In this document: positions 1-11,645 of the stretch, one piece after another
Position numbering within the stretch: the first letter of the stretch is position 1
Layout of the letters: each line of letters begins with the position of its first letter
Assembly (NCBI RefSeq): GCF_027579695.1
Contig: NC_083596.1
Location: 18,779,755 to 18,843,754, forward strand
Reading direction: 5' to 3'
Source: Neoarius graeffei
Lineage: Eukaryota; Chordata; Actinopteri; Siluriformes; Ariidae
Length of the DNA stretch: 64,000 nucleotides
Notes under the pieces: model-generated
Database searches by the model: none
Told to the model about the DNA's origin: nothing
The model's input: only the letters and a program-made list of their open reading frames with translations
Position numbers and translations under genes: made by a program

Positions 1-77
1 CACAAGTTGTTAAGTGACAACAGGAATGAATAAAATGCATGTGTCAAATAAGATGTTCCCTTATCCTGTCTAATCAG

Positions 78-178
78 GTAAATCACTTACGGTGCCTGCA
101 TGAATTTGTGGAGGCCCAGGCAGCTTACTATGCCCAGTGTCACAAGCACATGCAGGATCTTCAGAAGGAGCTCAGCAG
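78..178 (+). CDS. sh3glb2: sh3glb2 exon: end of BAR domain
   Basis: This 101-nt exon follows an acceptor AG at 76-77 and ends before GTGAGT at 179. It reads in frame from its first base ([10 protein letters not shown]...). The last two bases, AG, are completed by the next exon, so the downstream intron is phase 2. The encoded segment is amphipathic and charged ([11 protein letters not shown]), as expected for the third helix of an endophilin BAR domain. Confidence 0.93.
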
Positions 179-3100
179 GTGAGTGTCAGCATAAGTGCCA
201 ACAGCTTAGCACATTAACTTCACTTGGCACAGTTCGGATGAAGAGCAAGGACATTATCCTCGCTGGACTATGTACCTTGCTATGTACAAACCCCGTTTCC
301 ACAAAAGTTGGGATATTTTCCAATATGTAGTTTAAAAACAAAAATCTGTGGTTTGTTAATTCAAGTGAACCTTTATTTAACTGACAAAAGTATGAAGACA
401 AGTTTTTCAATAGTTTTACTGATCAACTTAATTGGATTTTGTATAAACGCAGTTAAAATTTGATGCCTGCAACACGCTAAAAAAAATTGGAACAGAGGCA
501 AAATAAGACTGGAAAGTTGATAGGATATATATCTCTATACCACCATTTGGGAAGATTCAACAATAAGCAGGTTAATTGGTAACATGATTTAGTCTAAAAG
601 GAGCATGCAACAAAGGCTCAGCCTTTGCAAGCAAAGATGGGTCGTGGTTCACTTCTTTGTGCCAAAATTCGTGAGAGAATTGTTAGTCAATTCATAAAGA
701 GCATTTCTCAGTGCAATATTTTAGGTCTTTCAAAACCTACAGTACATAATATTGTGAAAAGATCCAGGCAATTCAGAGACATCTCAGTGCATAAAGGCAA
801 AGTAGGAAGCTACTGTTAAATGTGCGTGACCTTCGAGCCCTCAGGCCACACTGCCTGATAAACCATCATGCTAATGTGACAAATATAGCCACATGGGCTC
901 GGGAGTAATTCAGAAAACTGTTGATGATGCCCTTTATTGTCACTAGTCACATGTACCAGCGAAATTAGCCGTCAGCCTGTCTGTAAATATACAGTGGTGC
1001 TTGAAAGTTTGTGAACCCTTTAGAATTTTTTATATTTTTGCATAAATATGACCTAAAACATCATCAGATTTTCACACAAGTCCTAAAAGTAGATAAAGAG
1101 AACCCAGTTAAACAAATGAGACAAAAATATTATACTTGGTCATTTATTTATTGAGGAAAATGATCCAATATTACATATCTGTGAGTGGCAAAAGGATGTG
1201 AACCTCTAGGATTAGCAGTTAATTTGAAGATGAAATTAGAGTCAGGTGTTTTCAATCAATAGGATGACAATCAGGTGTGAGTGGGCACCCTGTTTTATTT
1301 AAAGAACAGGGATCTATCAAAGTCTGATCTTCACAACACATGTTTGTGGAAGTGTATCATGGCACGAACAAAGGAGATTTCTGAGGACCTCAGAAAAAGC
1401 ATTGTTGATGCTCATCAGGCTGGAAAAGGTTACAAAACCATCTCTAAAGAGTTTGGACTCCACCAATCCACAGTCAGACAGATTGTGTACAAATGGAGGA
1501 AATTCAAGACCATTGTTACCCTCCCCAGGAGTGGTCGACCAACAAAGATCACTCCAAGAGCAAGGCGTGTAATAGTCGGCGAGGTCACAAAGGACCCCAG
1601 GGTAACTTCTAAGCAACTGAAGGCCTCTCTCACATTGGCTAATGTTAATGTTCATGAGTCCACCATCAGGAGAACACTGAACAACAATGGTGTGCATGGC
1701 AGGGTTGCAAGGAGAAAGCCACTGCTCTCCAAAAAGAACATTGCTGCTCATTTGCAGTTTGCTAAAGATCATGTGGACAAGCCAGAAGGCTACTGGAAAA
1801 AATGTTTTGTGGATGGATGAAACCAAAATAGAACTTTTTGGTTTAAATGAGAAGCATTATGTTTGGAGAAAGGAAAACACTGCATTCCAGCTTAAGAACC
1901 TTATCCCATCTGTGAAACATGGTGGTGGTAGTACCATGGTTTGGGCCTGTTTTGCTGCATCTGAGCCAGGACGGCTTGCCATCATTGATGGAACAATGAA
2001 TTCTGAATTATACCAGCGAATTCTAAAGGAAAATGTTAGGACATCTGTCCATGAACTGAATCTCAAGAGAAGGTGGGTCTTGCAACAAGACAACAACCCT
2101 AAGCACACAAGTTGTTCTATCAAAGAATGGTTAAAGAAGAATAAAGTTAATGTTTTGGAATGGCCAAGTCAAAGTCCTGACCTTAATCCAATCGAAATGT
2201 TGTGGAAGGACCTGAAGTGAGCAGTTCATGTGAGGAAACCCACCAACATCCCAGAGTTGAAGCTGTTCTGTGTGGAGAAATGGGCTAAAATTCCTCCAAG
2301 CTGGTGTGCAGGACTGATCAACAGTTACCGGAAACGTTTAGTTGCAGTTATTGCTGCACAAGGGGGTCATACCAGATACTGAAAGCAAAGGTTCGCGTAC
2401 TTTTGCCACTCACAGATATGTAATATTGGATCGTTTTCCTCAATAAATAAATGACCAAGTATAATATTTTTGTCTCATTTGTTTAACTGGGTTCTCTTTA
2501 TCTACTTTTAGGACTTGTGTGAAAATCTGATGGTGTTTTAGGTCATATTTATGCAGAAATATAGAAAATTCTAAAGGGTTCACAAACTTTCAAGCACCAC
2601 TGTACAACATACAATTGACATAGGGTAGACAGGACAGGAAGACGGATGAAGATAAAAAGGAAACACAACATGAGGAGAGATAAGGAAAAAAGAACACCCC
2701 CCCCCCCCCCCCCCCCCCCACTATGTTCCTGTCAGGAATACAGTGTGGGAACATTTTAAAAAAACCTTTGCACATAAGCACACAACAACACAAGTACACT
2801 TTAAACACGGGACTTGAGGGGGGAATAGGGGGTAAGGGGGGGAGGAGGTAATCCAGCGCAAGCAAGCAGCCGTCCGTTTCTGCAGCCATGAAGGCGCTGG
2901 TCACGCACCCGCTTGTCACACTGGGGGTAAAAATGGCGACCGCAGAAAAGTTAGAGAAGGAATGTGAGGAATAAGTACAGCAGACGAGACAAGACACAGA
3001 AGCACAAGCAGGGAAAAAAGGAGGGAGAGGGAGAGCAGAAAATGTGACCGCCTTCCGTGGAAGCACGGAGAGAAAAACTTTGTTGTTACTTAAGAGTCCA

Positions 3101-6100
3101 CTGCTGCATCCTGTAATGCAACCTGAAACTGTATTATGCAAGGAGGAAGCCATTCATCAATTCTATGCAGAAATGCCACCAAGTTTTCTGGGCCTGAACT
3201 CAGGCCCAGATGGACTGAAAGACAGTGGAAACCTATGCTGTGGTCAGATGAGTCTGCATTTCAGCTTGTTTTCAGGGAAACCGGATGTCGAGTTTTCGGT
3301 GTCAAAGGTGAACACGACCATCCAGTTTATCATCAGTGAAAGGTGCAAAAGCCAGCATCTGTGATGGTATGGGGGGGGGGAATCAGAGCCCACAGCATGG
3401 GCAAGTTGCATGTGTGTGAATGTATCATTGATGTGGAGGCGTATGTTAGGATTTTAGAGAGATGCATGTTGCCATCAAGGCGATGTTTCTTCCCAGGAAG
3501 TTCATGCTCATTTCAGCAGGACAATGCTAGGCCTCATTGTGCACAGGCTACAGAAGCATGGCTTCATAGACAGAGTGCATGTGCTTAACTGGCCTGCTGC
3601 CAGTCCAAATCTGTCTCCTATTCAGAATGCATGTGGCATCACAAAGAGGAGAATCAGACAACGGTGGCCACGGACTGTTGATCAGCTGAAGTCTTGTATT
3701 CCGCAAGAATGGACAAAAATTCAGATTATAAAACAAACAGTTAGTATCCTCAGAGTGTTGCAGGTATCAAATTCTAACTTCGTTTAACTTAGTTTTAAGT
3801 TGGTCAGTAAAACTATCGAAAATATTTTATTCGTACTTTTTGTCAGTTAAATAAAGGTTCATGTGAATTAACAAACCACAAACTTTTTATTGTATTTTGG
3901 AAAGTATCTTGTTTTTTCTGGGAATAGGGTTTGTACAAATATGCATGTACTGTGGCTAAAGGATGAGATCTGTACCCACAGATGTTTGGGAGTTTTCTGT
4001 AAAAAAGCCAACAATCCAACACACACATGGTTATACAGTACAAGCCATATTTGGAAGTGAAAACCAAGAAGTTTTATTCTGACCCTCCTAATCACCAGGT
4101 CTGATCTCTAAAGTGTATGAACAGATACATTAAGAAGTTTGTGCAGCTCTACATCTACAGGAATCCGATTGTGCAGATGTAGGGATATGGGAATATTACA
4201 ACTGAGAGTATCTGAAAGCATTATTCAACAAGGGAAATGCAAACTTTTACACCATCATTTTGTTTTCTTGAACACTTTATATTTGGCCATTTGTTGCCTA
4301 GGATGACCGAGAAGCATTTGTGAATCCTAGCCTAGCACACTAAATGTTTTGTTAACTTTATATTCTTCATTTTGTCCTAAGGATTTGTAAAATTTGTACG
4401 TGACTGTGTCTGTATATAGACATTCATGGTAAATATTACTCTTGGAATTTTGTGGTCATTTAAGGGAGCTAAATGCAGTAGTGTTAGAGCAAAGTCGTTT
4501 TAAAGCAAAGCTGAGCAATGGAAAAGTACATCTGTGCAGCCTGTTAATGTGCACCATCTGAGAATAGTTCAGTGGAATCCAAATCATTTTGAAACACTGT
4601 TTCAAAAAAAAAAAAAAAAAAAACCTGGCTGCTGTGTAAAAGATCAACAGAATGTGATGACTTGCAAACCATGAAAACACTTTATGTAACTGAAAAGGTG
4701 ATGTCTCTTCCCAGGAAGTCCATGTTGCACAAAGAAAAAATATCAAATGTTGTAACTGATATTTTATTGTTTTTGAAAAACATATGCCCATTTTGAATTT
4801 GATGCCAGCAACATATTTAAAAAAAAAAAAAAAGAGAGACGGGGCATGTTTACCACTGTGTTGCATCACCTCTAATTTTAACAACACACTAAATGTTTGG
4901 GAACTGAGGAGACCAGTTGCTGTGGTTTTGAAAGTGAAGTGTCCCATTCTTGCTTGATGTATGATTTCACTTCCTCAATGGTTCGGGGTCTCCTTTGTTT
5001 TATTTTGTGTTTCATGCTGCACTGAATGTTTTCAATGGGAGACTGGTCTGGACTGCAGGCAGGCCAGTTTAGCACCCGGACTCTCTTACTACGGAGCCGT
5101 GCAGCTATAATGCATGCAGAATGTGGTCTGGCATTGCCCTGTTGAAATAAGCAAGGCATTTCCTGAAAAAGATGATGTCTGAATGGTCGCATGTTGATTC
5201 AAAATCTGTATATATCATTCAGTATTAATGATTCCTTCCCAGATGTGCAAGGTACCCATGTCATATGCACTGATGCACCCCATACCATCACAGATGCTGG
5301 CTTTTCAAGATTCAGAGTGTTTGTCATATGCACAGTTAGGACATGTCCACTTGCACAATGAAATTCTTAGTTTGCTGTCCACCATGAATGCCAATTACAA
5401 ATAAATAAATAGGCGGAAGAAGAAAAAGGCATTATAGTGCAAAAATAAAAGCAAAGAAAGCAAAAATCAACAAAAACAAAACACCCAGTATAGGGGGAAA
5501 AAGGTAAATGTAGTGCAAAATAGGTAGTGTAATACAAAACAATAAGGCAATGATCTGACGTAGCAGCAGAAGGGCAGTAATGTGTGAATGTGCAAACAAC
5601 AGGAAACAGCAGCAAAATGTCAGTAATGTGCAAATATGTGCAAACAATTTAACCAGATGTAAACAGTCAAGGAACGTCCGCAAAAAGGGCAGTAATGTGC
5701 AAACAAATGTAAACAGTCAAGGACAGTTTACAGGGAGGTAGTCCATGGTTATAGACTCCTGTCAGCTGTTCAGGAGTTTGATGGCGGTGGGAAAGAGAGA
5801 GTTCTTTAGTCTGACAGTTTTACATTTCACACTTCTGTACCTCCAGCCTGAGGGTAGAAGTGTGAACAGTCCGTGCTGGGGGTGGGTGGGGTCCTTGAGG
5901 ATGGAGGCAGCTCTCCTGTGGACTCTGCGTTGGTAGATGCTCTGCAGAGAGGGCAGTGGAGTTCTGGTGATCCTCTTAGCAGCCTTCACCACCCTCTGCA
6001 GGAGTTTGCGGTCCATAGCTGTAGTGCTGCTGTACCACACAGTGATGCAGTTGGTCAGGTTGCTCTCAATCACGCAGCTGTAGAAGTTGCTGAGGATCTT

Positions 6101-9100
6101 GGGTGACATGCCAAACTTCCTCAGCCTCCTCAGAAAGTATAGCTGCTGTTGAGCCTTTCTAACCAGCTGTGTGGTGTTGAGTGTCCAATTGTGTACTAAT
6201 GACAAGCCAGGTGGTCCATCTCCTCTTTAGCCCGGAGGACATGGTGCCCATGGTTTCCAAAAAGAATTTCAAATTTTGATTCATCAGACGGTGGCACGGT
6301 GGTGTAGTGGTTAGCGCTGTCGCCTCACAGCAAGAAGGTCCAGGTTCAAGCCCCGTGGCCAGCGAGGGCCTTTCTGTGCGGAGTTTGCATGTTCTCCTCG
6401 TGTCTGCATGGGTTTCCTCCGGGTGCTCCGGTTTCCCCCACAGTCCAAAGACATGCAGGTTAGGTTAACTGGTGACTCTAAATTGACCGTAGGTGTGAAT
6501 GGTTGTCTGTGTCTGTATGTCAGCCCTGTGATGACCTGGCGACTTGTCCAGGGTGTACCCCGCCTTTCTCCCGTAGTCAGCTGGGATAGGCTCCAGCTTG
6601 CCTGCTACCCTGTAGAATAGGATAAAGCGGCTAGAGATAATGAGATGAGATTCATCAGACCACAGGACGGTTTTGCACTTCGCCTCAGTCCATCGTATAT
6701 GAGCTCGGGGCCCGGGAAAGGCAGCGGTGTTTCTGGATATTGTTTTATGTATGGTTTCTTCTTTGCATGGTCGAATTTTAACTCGTTTTTGTGGATGGAG
6801 TGGCAAACTCAGTTCACAGACATTGGTTTTCTGAAGTGTTCTTGAGCCCATGCAGCGATTTCGAGTACAGAATCATGTTTCTTTTTAATGCAGTGTTATC
6901 TGATGGCCTGAAGATCACAGGCATCCATTGTTTGTTTTAGTTTTGGGCCTGATCCCTTGTGTAAAGATATTTCTCCACATTCTCTGAATCTTTTAATGAT
7001 TTTTTTAAAACCATATATAAGGTTATATCCCCAAATTCTTTGCAAATTTACATTGAGGAATAATGTTGTTGTTGCATTATTAGCCCATGCAGTCTTTCAT
7101 AGAGTGGTGAACCACTCTCCATCTTTACTTTTGACCCTGCATTCACACGAAGCACGATGAAAAGTGTCAAAATGACTAGAAGCCGTTTTATTTTTCTATG
7201 TGAGCCTGTGTCTCTTGGTGGCAAGTAGCAGCATGACTGTTGGCAGCATGTCTTGGGCGGTGGGAGCATCAGAATAAAGCTGAAAGCACCTTTATGGTAA
7301 TGAGAGATGACGCAGTTCGGCGGCAACCAATTGGAATTTAAAAGCGTTCTGCTCTAAAGTATATTAGCATGGGTGTAAGTTTTGTGGCATGTGCCGGAAG
7401 CTCCGTTTTTTTCGGTTCTGAAAAACTTGTAATTTAATTTTTTTTCCGAGCCCTAAGGGGGGGCTCACCCCCCACCCTCCCTGCATGGCTGCGCCATGCA
7501 TGTCTGACCTTGTCAGACTTTTCAGGTTTTTGAAAATTTTATACTTGCACCCATGCATTAGGCAATGCAGTAAAGTGAAGTTTGGTTCTGTTCAAACCAC
7601 TCTCATGTACAATGGAGGAGACATTAATAATTATGGTGGTGGGTTTCCCCATTTATTTATGATGTGTCCCTGTTTGCATACAGGGACATCAACAGCATGT
7701 CTTTCAATACAAAAGACACCACACAAATGGCTTATTAGTTTAATTGTTTTTGTTTCCAAACATGCATCATAATTGTTCATTATTTTCCTTCATCGATCAA
7801 TTTCTTACCTTCGCGTTTAAGATTTCATTCTACCCTACAAGATGCCAGTTGACATGTCTGTTTGCTTTGCTTCCCCTTTTAAATAAATTTTGCAAGATGA
7901 AGCATTCTGAATAAACTTGTAGTTGCGCATTTCACTTATGTTACAGAGCGTCCATAGACTTGCCAGCGTCATTAGTAGAGAAGCCAGAGTGAATTTTAAT
8001 GCTCTTGCTGCCTTTGGTGTGAACGTACCAGGAGAGACTCCGCTTCTCTGGGATGCTCTTTTTATACGTAATTATGTTCCTGAACCTTTGCCAGTTAATC
8101 TAATTAGTTGTGAGATGTTCCACCAGGTGTTCTGACAGTCCCCCCCCCCTTTTTTTTTCTTCTGTCCCAACTTTATTGAAACATGTTGCTGGCATTAAGT
8201 TCAAAAGCATATGTGTGTCAGTCCACCAGATTTTCATACTAGATGCTCAGATTATGGATTTTGAGTTATACCTGCTGCATTACACTACTAAGCCTCCGTA
8301 TGCAGGACATACAAACCAAAGTGAAATTGGACCATACTGTAAATCTGACAAATAATGTCCATGGTTTATACCAACCAAACTGGTACAATTCAAATATTTA
8401 TACAGATACAGCTAGACCTCTCCATTACATATAAAATTTGGGCTCCAGTCCAGCCTCTAATAAGAGAGAATTGATTTTGGCCACCCTGTGCAGCATCAGG
8501 CCAAAATAAACCTCTTTTAGTTTAGCTTACTGAAGGTTATTTTAGTAGGGAATTATTCAGAAGGTAATAGGCCTCCCTTTGGCTTTTAATTCAACGCAAC
8601 TTGATTTACAATTGAGGTTTTTCACCTGACGTCACAGGGTCACGTGACGCCCCGGTGTCCGCCATTTTGAAGGTCAAGCTACATACTAACGCTGCAGACA
8701 GAGAGGGAAAACCAGCTTGAAAAAAAAGTGTTACAGGCACCGGATCCAGTGTAAATAGCTGCCAGAGCGCGCTCCGGCTTGCTCCCCCTCAAATTAAGCA
8801 GTGCGCTCCGGCTTGCTCCCGGAGTGCTCCGGCCGAGGTTCCGGAGCGCGCTCCGGCTTGCTCCCCCTCAAATTAAGCAGCGCGCTCCGACTTGCTCCCA
8901 TGTATTAGGCAATGCAGTAAAGTGAAGTTTGGTTCTGTTCAAACCACTCTTATGTACAAATGCCCTACGTCGCTGGATAGTGAAGGTGTTTTCTGCATCT
9001 CGCTCCTTTTTCTTTTATGTTTTTCGTTTGTCACCTTCCTCGCATTCAAACTGATTCGAGCCGTGACGTCCAAAATGGCAGCCTAACGATGCATCACATG

Positions 9101-11609
9101 ACTTGGTCACGTGGGTGAAAAACCTCAATAGAACAGAGTCGAGAAGAGTCTTGGAACAATCAACAGTGAAGGAATCCGAATCCCCCCTCTCCCAATGACT
9201 CAGTGATGGTTTTCACACTTTCCCAAACCTCCCTCAACTGAATACAGAATTACACCACGGTTTACATCACAGGTTCACCAAGGGTGTTTCCAGCTATTGA
9301 AAAGACTAGGGGCTGAGTCACATTTTCCTGGGGCTTGTATTTTGTAATTTTATTTTTAAGGAAGATTATCAAAAACAGGTTGGGGAAGTTGTATCTAACT
9401 TTACAAGAAATATCACCCACACACATTCAAAGATTGACAACATTATTACTGATTTTTGCACTGTTGTTTTTAAATTTGTCTTCACTTCAGTTTCGGTCTC
9501 ATTCATTCTCATCTCATTATCTCTAGCCGCTTTATCCTTCTACAGGGTCGCAGGCAAGCTGGAGCCTATCCCAGCTGACTACGGGCGAAAGGCGGGGTAC
9601 ACCCTGGACAAGTCGCCAGGTCATCACAGGGCTGACACATAGACACAGACAACCATTCACACTCACATTCACACCTACGGTCAATTTAGAGTCACCAGTT
9701 AACCTAACCTGCATGTCTTTGGACTGTGGGGGAAACCGGAGCACCCGGAGGAAACCCACGCGGACACGGGGAGAACATGCAAACTCCACACAGAAAGGCC
9801 CTCGCCGGCCCCAGGGCTCGAACCCAGGACCTTCTTGCTGTGAGGCGACAGCGCTAACCACTACACCACCGTGCCGCCCACAGTGCAAACAATGCCACAA
9901 AAAGAAAAGATTCATGCCGTTGTCATGATTCGTTGTCATGCCGACCGAGGCTGTTGTGTTTCCCGCTTGTGGTCTCGTCACTCATCACTTCCGGAAGTAG
10001 CTCGACAACTAGCTCGATAGGGTTTATTTAATAGTCAATTGACATGCCTCAGTTTCCTGAGACATTACGGGTGTTAATAATAATAATGATAGTTTCGGTC
10101 TCATTATCATTATTATTATTAACACCCGTAATGTCTCAGGAAACTGAGGCATGTCAATTGACTATTAAATATCATTCGTAAAATGAATAATCAGTTAAAT
10201 GTGTGTATGTATATATACAACCCCAATTCCAAAAAAGTTGGGACAAAGTACAAATTGTAAATAAAAACGGAATGCAATAATTTACAAATCTCAAAAACTG
10301 ATATTGTATTCACAATAGAACATAGACAACATATCAAATGTCGAAAGTGAGACATTTTGAAATTTCATGCCAAATATTGGCTCATTTGAAATTTCATGAC
10401 AGCAACACATCTCAAAAAAGTTGGGACAGGGGCAATAAGAGGCTGGAATTGCAAAGAGTTTGAACATATCATGATCTACAGTGCATAATATCATCAAAAG
10501 ATTCAGAGAATCTGGAAGAATCTCTGTGCTTAAGGGTCAAGGCCGGAAAACCACACTGGGTGCCCGTGATCTTCGGGCCCTTAAACGGCACTGCATCACA
10601 TACAGGCATGCTTCTGTATTGGAAATCACAAAATGGGCTCAGGAATATTTCCAGAGAACATTATCTGTGAACACAATTCACCGTGCCATCCGCCGTTGCC
10701 AGCTAAAACTCTATAGTTCAAAGAAGCCGCCGTATCTAAACACAATCCAGAAGCGCAGACGTCTTCTCTGGGCCAAGGCTCATTTAAAATGGACTGTGGC
10801 AAAGTGGAAAACTGTTCTGTGGTCAGACGAATCAAAATTTGAAGTTCTTTATGGAAATCAGGGACGCCGTGTCATTCGGACTAAAGAGGAGAAGGACGAC
10901 CCAAGTTGTTATCAGTGCTCAGTTCAGAAGCCTGCATCTCTGATGGTATGGGGTTGCATTAGTGCGTGTGGCACGGGCAGCTTACACATCTGGAAAGACA
11001 CCATCAATGCTGAAAGGTATATCCAGGTTCTAGAGCAACATATACTCCCATCCAGACGATGTCTCTTTCAGGGAAGACCTTGCATTTTCCAACATGACAA
11101 TGCCAAACCACATACTGCATCAATTACAGCATCATGGCTGCGTAGAAGAAGGGTCCGGGTACTGAACTGGCCAGCCTGCAGTCCAGATCTTTCACCCATA
11201 GAAAACATTTGGCGCATAATAAAACGGAAGATACGACAAAAAAGACCCAAGACAGTTGAGCAACTAGAATCCTACATTAGACAAGAATGGGTTAACATTC
11301 CTGTCCCTAAACTTGAGCAACTTGTCTCCTCAGTCCCCAGACGTTTACAGACTGTTGTAAAGAGAAAAGGGGATGTCTCACAGTGGTAAACTTGGCCTTG
11401 TCCCAACTTTTTTGAGATGTGGTGTTGTCATGAAATTTAAAATCACCTAATTTTTCTCTTTAAATGATACATTTTCTCAGTGTAAACATTTGATACGTCA
11501 TCTGTTCTATTCTGAATAAAATATGGAATTTTGAAACTTCCACATCATTGCATTCCATTTTTATTTACAATTTGTACTTTGTCCCAACTTCTTTGCAATC
11601 GGGGTTTTT

Positions 11610-11645
<36 letters not shown>

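Larger units (their letters stand above)
920..3090. repeat. Unclassified insertion inside Tc1-like A
   Basis: The family-A sequence stops near 920 and resumes near 3090. Between lie an unclassified repeat (starting CTTTATTGTCACTAGTCAC), a complete Tc1-like element at 992-2602, and a purine-rich segment with a poly-C run at 2698-2719. It resembles non-LTR 3' regions, but I cannot name it. Confidence 0.55.
287..3933 (+). mobile_element. Tc1-like element (family A), broken and interrupted
   Basis: The ends are CAAACCCCGTTTCC at 287 and its inverse GGGTTTG ending at 3933, each next to TA. The inverted repeats run about 220 bp. An N-terminal transposase piece ([19 protein letters not shown]) starts at 636. 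The catalytic region resumes at about 3090 and continues to about 3760 with stops and frameshifts ([17 protein letters not shown] at about 3513). About 2.1 kb of other repeat DNA, roughly 920-3090, splits the gene. Alignment to the related copy at 21981-23646 shows the break. Confidence 0.8.
4750..8230 (-). mobile_element. Tc1-like element (family C), relic with three insertions
   Basis: Minus-strand transposase remains lie at about 4870-5310, 6209-6289 and 6649-7130. Matching terminal sequences (GATGCCAGCAACAT near 4800 and ATGTTGCTGGCATTAAG near 8183) mark both ends only roughly. The catalytic stretch reads [13 protein letters not shown], where the second catalytic Asp of DD34E is Gly. Inserted within it are a LINE piece (5312-6208), a SINE (6290-6648) and a MITE-like piece (7137-8028). 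Confidence 0.7.

Noticed and set aside
2590..3153. Minus-strand 187-residue ORF
   Set aside because: It crosses a Tc1-like end, a poly-C run and Tc1 coding sequence in antisense. The composition is that of low-complexity DNA.
6290..6360. tRNA gene suggested by A and B boxes
   Set aside because: The boxes belong to the SINE head. The cloverleaf is not complete, and the sequence continues into the SINE body with target duplications.
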